Origin: Kuschelorhynchus macadamiae
Taxonomy: Eukaryota; Arthropoda; Insecta; Coleoptera; Curculionidae
Length of the DNA stretch: 64,000 nt
Direction: 5' to 3'
NCBI GenBank assembly: GCA_030620095.1
Contig: JAUTXW010005217.1
Span: 1-64,000, forward strand
Shown: piece by piece, positions 54,201-57,200 of the stretch
Numbering within the stretch: position 1 is the stretch's first letter
Layout: each line of letters opens with the position of its first letter
The notes under the pieces: generated by a model
Told to the model about the DNA's origin: nothing
The model's database searches: none
The model's input: only the letters and a program-made list of their open reading frames with translations
Made by a program: the position numbers and the translations under genes

Positions 54201-57200
54201 TAGCTTTGATCTATACCGCGTACAAAGAGAATGACAGACAGACAAACTGATGGAAGTGGAGAATATGTTTTTCGGGGTCCAAAAATATCTGAAAAAATAT
54301 CGGTGGGTAATATTTTCAAGGTTACAATACTTTACTCTTACGTGGGAAGGAAATTTAGCATAGTAAATGCGATTTTAATATGTACTTTTTTTTTTTTGGA
54401 CCAGTCAAGATAATAATGTGATATATGGTACCCTTCAATAGCAACCTAAACCCATTATTTTGTGTAGGTTTTTTAAGGGAAAATATTGAATAGAAAAAGG
54501 AGGAGTAACTCATCATCTGAACCCTAATTCAAGCTCAAAATATATGACATTAGAAGCTTGCATTCTATCATAAAAATTGTCGAATTTCCCCCCAAAAGGT
54601 GTGACAAAATAATCCGGGCATGTAATTGTGTAGAATGCAAAACACTGTCAAATAAAATGAATATTAAACTTTAAAAAACATTTTTACTTATTCCGATTTT
54701 ATCATTTTAGCTCCAGCGCCAGCACCAGCTGCCGAAGCTGCAGTGACAACTGATCTGGTCAATTTTTTGAACAGCTTACAATCCAAAGCCATAACTGCAC
54801 AAATTCCCACTGGGCCAACCTTCGAAAGGCTGTCCTGCTGCTGTGACAGGTTAGAAGACGCTTCTACTTTACCTATTAGCGATAGTCTTAATATTAATAA
54901 TGAGAAAAGTTATTTTCCTTTATACCCTTTTTGTCACAAGATATCTAAAAGAAGCTTAGCTTCTACTGATAACAAAAATAGTAAATCATCAATTGAACAG
55001 TTTGAAGTATTAAAAAATTCTAAAAATGTAAATTCAAGAATCAAGCGTGATTTAGCTAAACATAGTTATAATTTTCTGATGAATATGCTGCCCCAATTTG
55101 TCAGAGAACCTACGCGTCATAGTATTCAAGGTCTCCATGTAGAACCAACCAAACCAAAGTCGGACCTCAAACAAAGGCTTGCTGAACTAAAAATAAAGAA
55201 AGCTGCTTTTGGGAAAGGAAATCTCCATGATCAGTACGAATCTCAAGCTAGTTACCTCTTACCCAAAACAGACGATTTGCCTGAATTTCGCAACCCATTT
55301 CATAGATCCAAAGTTCAAGACGATAATTCTTATTTTCAAAGTTCGAACAACTTTTGGGAACAAGACTTAAACCAAGCTTACATAAACGGTCGAACAAATA
55401 GTAAGAATAGTAAGCTGCAGCAAAATTTCCAAAAAGAAACAGACATTTTCGGCAATCCCTTGGAAAATCAATCTAAGGACCTTTTGAAGAACTTGAAATA
55501 TTCCATTCTGGAGGACAAACCCAAAGCATTTTCGTTGTTCGGAAAAGCAAAGATCCCTTCCAATAGTCTAACACCAGCCCTCTCTGGGGGACAAGATAAA
55601 CTTCTAGACTCCAAATTTAAATCTTTTGCCCATAAGTATGACTCCTCAAAGCCACTTTTGGGCTTTCCAAGGTTTACAGCACGTGTCCAGGACCTCTCCA
55701 GTAAAGAAGACGAGAAAACTTTGCTAAAAAAACTAAAAAGGCTCAACAATAATCCGTTTTCTACAAATATTGAACACCAAGCGACAAACTTCATGCAACA
55801 GTTGCTTGAACCAGATCAATCAGATCACCACAGAAGCACTAGATCGGCTGAACTCGAGAACAAAAAAAATTCTATTAGACAAAAACGAACTATAATATTG
55901 GGCAGTGACGAGATACACCTGCCTACGCACTACGAAGTTGATATTGTTAGTGCTGAAGAAGAGGAAGAGGATGAAAATGAACTTGAAGATAACGAATTTT
56001 CTGACGAAGATGCTGACGATAGTCCTGTTGTAGGAAACAGCCCCTTTTTGAGAAGATTTACTGACCAGCAAAGGAAGATCTTCCATGGCATATCAAAATA
56101 TCAACCCAAACCTGACGTTGTTGTGGGAAAGAACGTGATTCAAAAAGCAGTCCGGGATGAATTAGATGCGTATCACAAGAAGCTGGAAAAAGAACAGAAG
56201 ATTAAAGATATGAAAGAGAATTTGCAAAGAAAACGACAAGCATCTTCTATGGTTCCTCAAAATCCTATCTTTATGCTGCTAACTGCTCCCATGAAGTTTT
56301 TGACACATTTTAATGACCTGAACAAGGGAGTGAACCCGGTTATGATGTCACTACCAAAACTGGTGTATACCACCAAAAAGTACTTCAGAGATTTTGGCAA
56401 GAACTTTCACAAACACTGTTTGAATTTAGCCAGTGATCTAATTGGAGATTTTGACCACGTTCAGCCTAACGTGATCCAAAAAATACCAACATCAGAGAGA
56501 AGCAGGTACAGAAGAGATCTTTTGGAGGCTGAATTAAGAAAATGTTTGGAAGAAAACCAAGCCATAATTAAAAGTGAAGTAAACACGAAACAATCTAGCA
56601 GTGAAGCAGTAGAAAATCAACCAGTTAATAAGAATATAAATGTTAACAACCAGTTTTTTCGGAAAACTAAAGACTCTTTGGATCCAAACATTTCTCTGAC
56701 CAGTGAAGATAATGAAAAAACTGACGAGACTTCGCGATCAAAAATGATTCCAGATTACTCGTTGGTATTCGAGAATTCCAAAGAAACTCAAAATTTTCGT
56801 AAAGTTGCAGACGATCACGTACGCAAGAAGCGTTACGTCATTAAAGTCGTAGATGATCACGAAATTCAGGACCAAGTTGAGGACTACTTAACTCAAAAGA
56901 TGGACGATTCCCTTAGTTATCTTAGACCCCTTAAAGACTATTATGATAAAGTGAACAATTTTATAACGCAGTTGTATTCAAGTCACCAGTCTGTGTGTCC
57001 GCCCGGACAGGAATGCTTTTACCAACCTACAGTTTCCCAAGCTCACCAAGAACCCAAACCAGATGTTCACGAAGAGAATTTTGAAGATTATTCAGAATGG
57101 AAGCCAAAGAAAAAGCAAATCCGAATCAAGAAGGTTAAACCTCGAGTTATTATCGACAATAAAGGTTTGCCCTTCATGGAATATGATGGTTTTAAAAGAC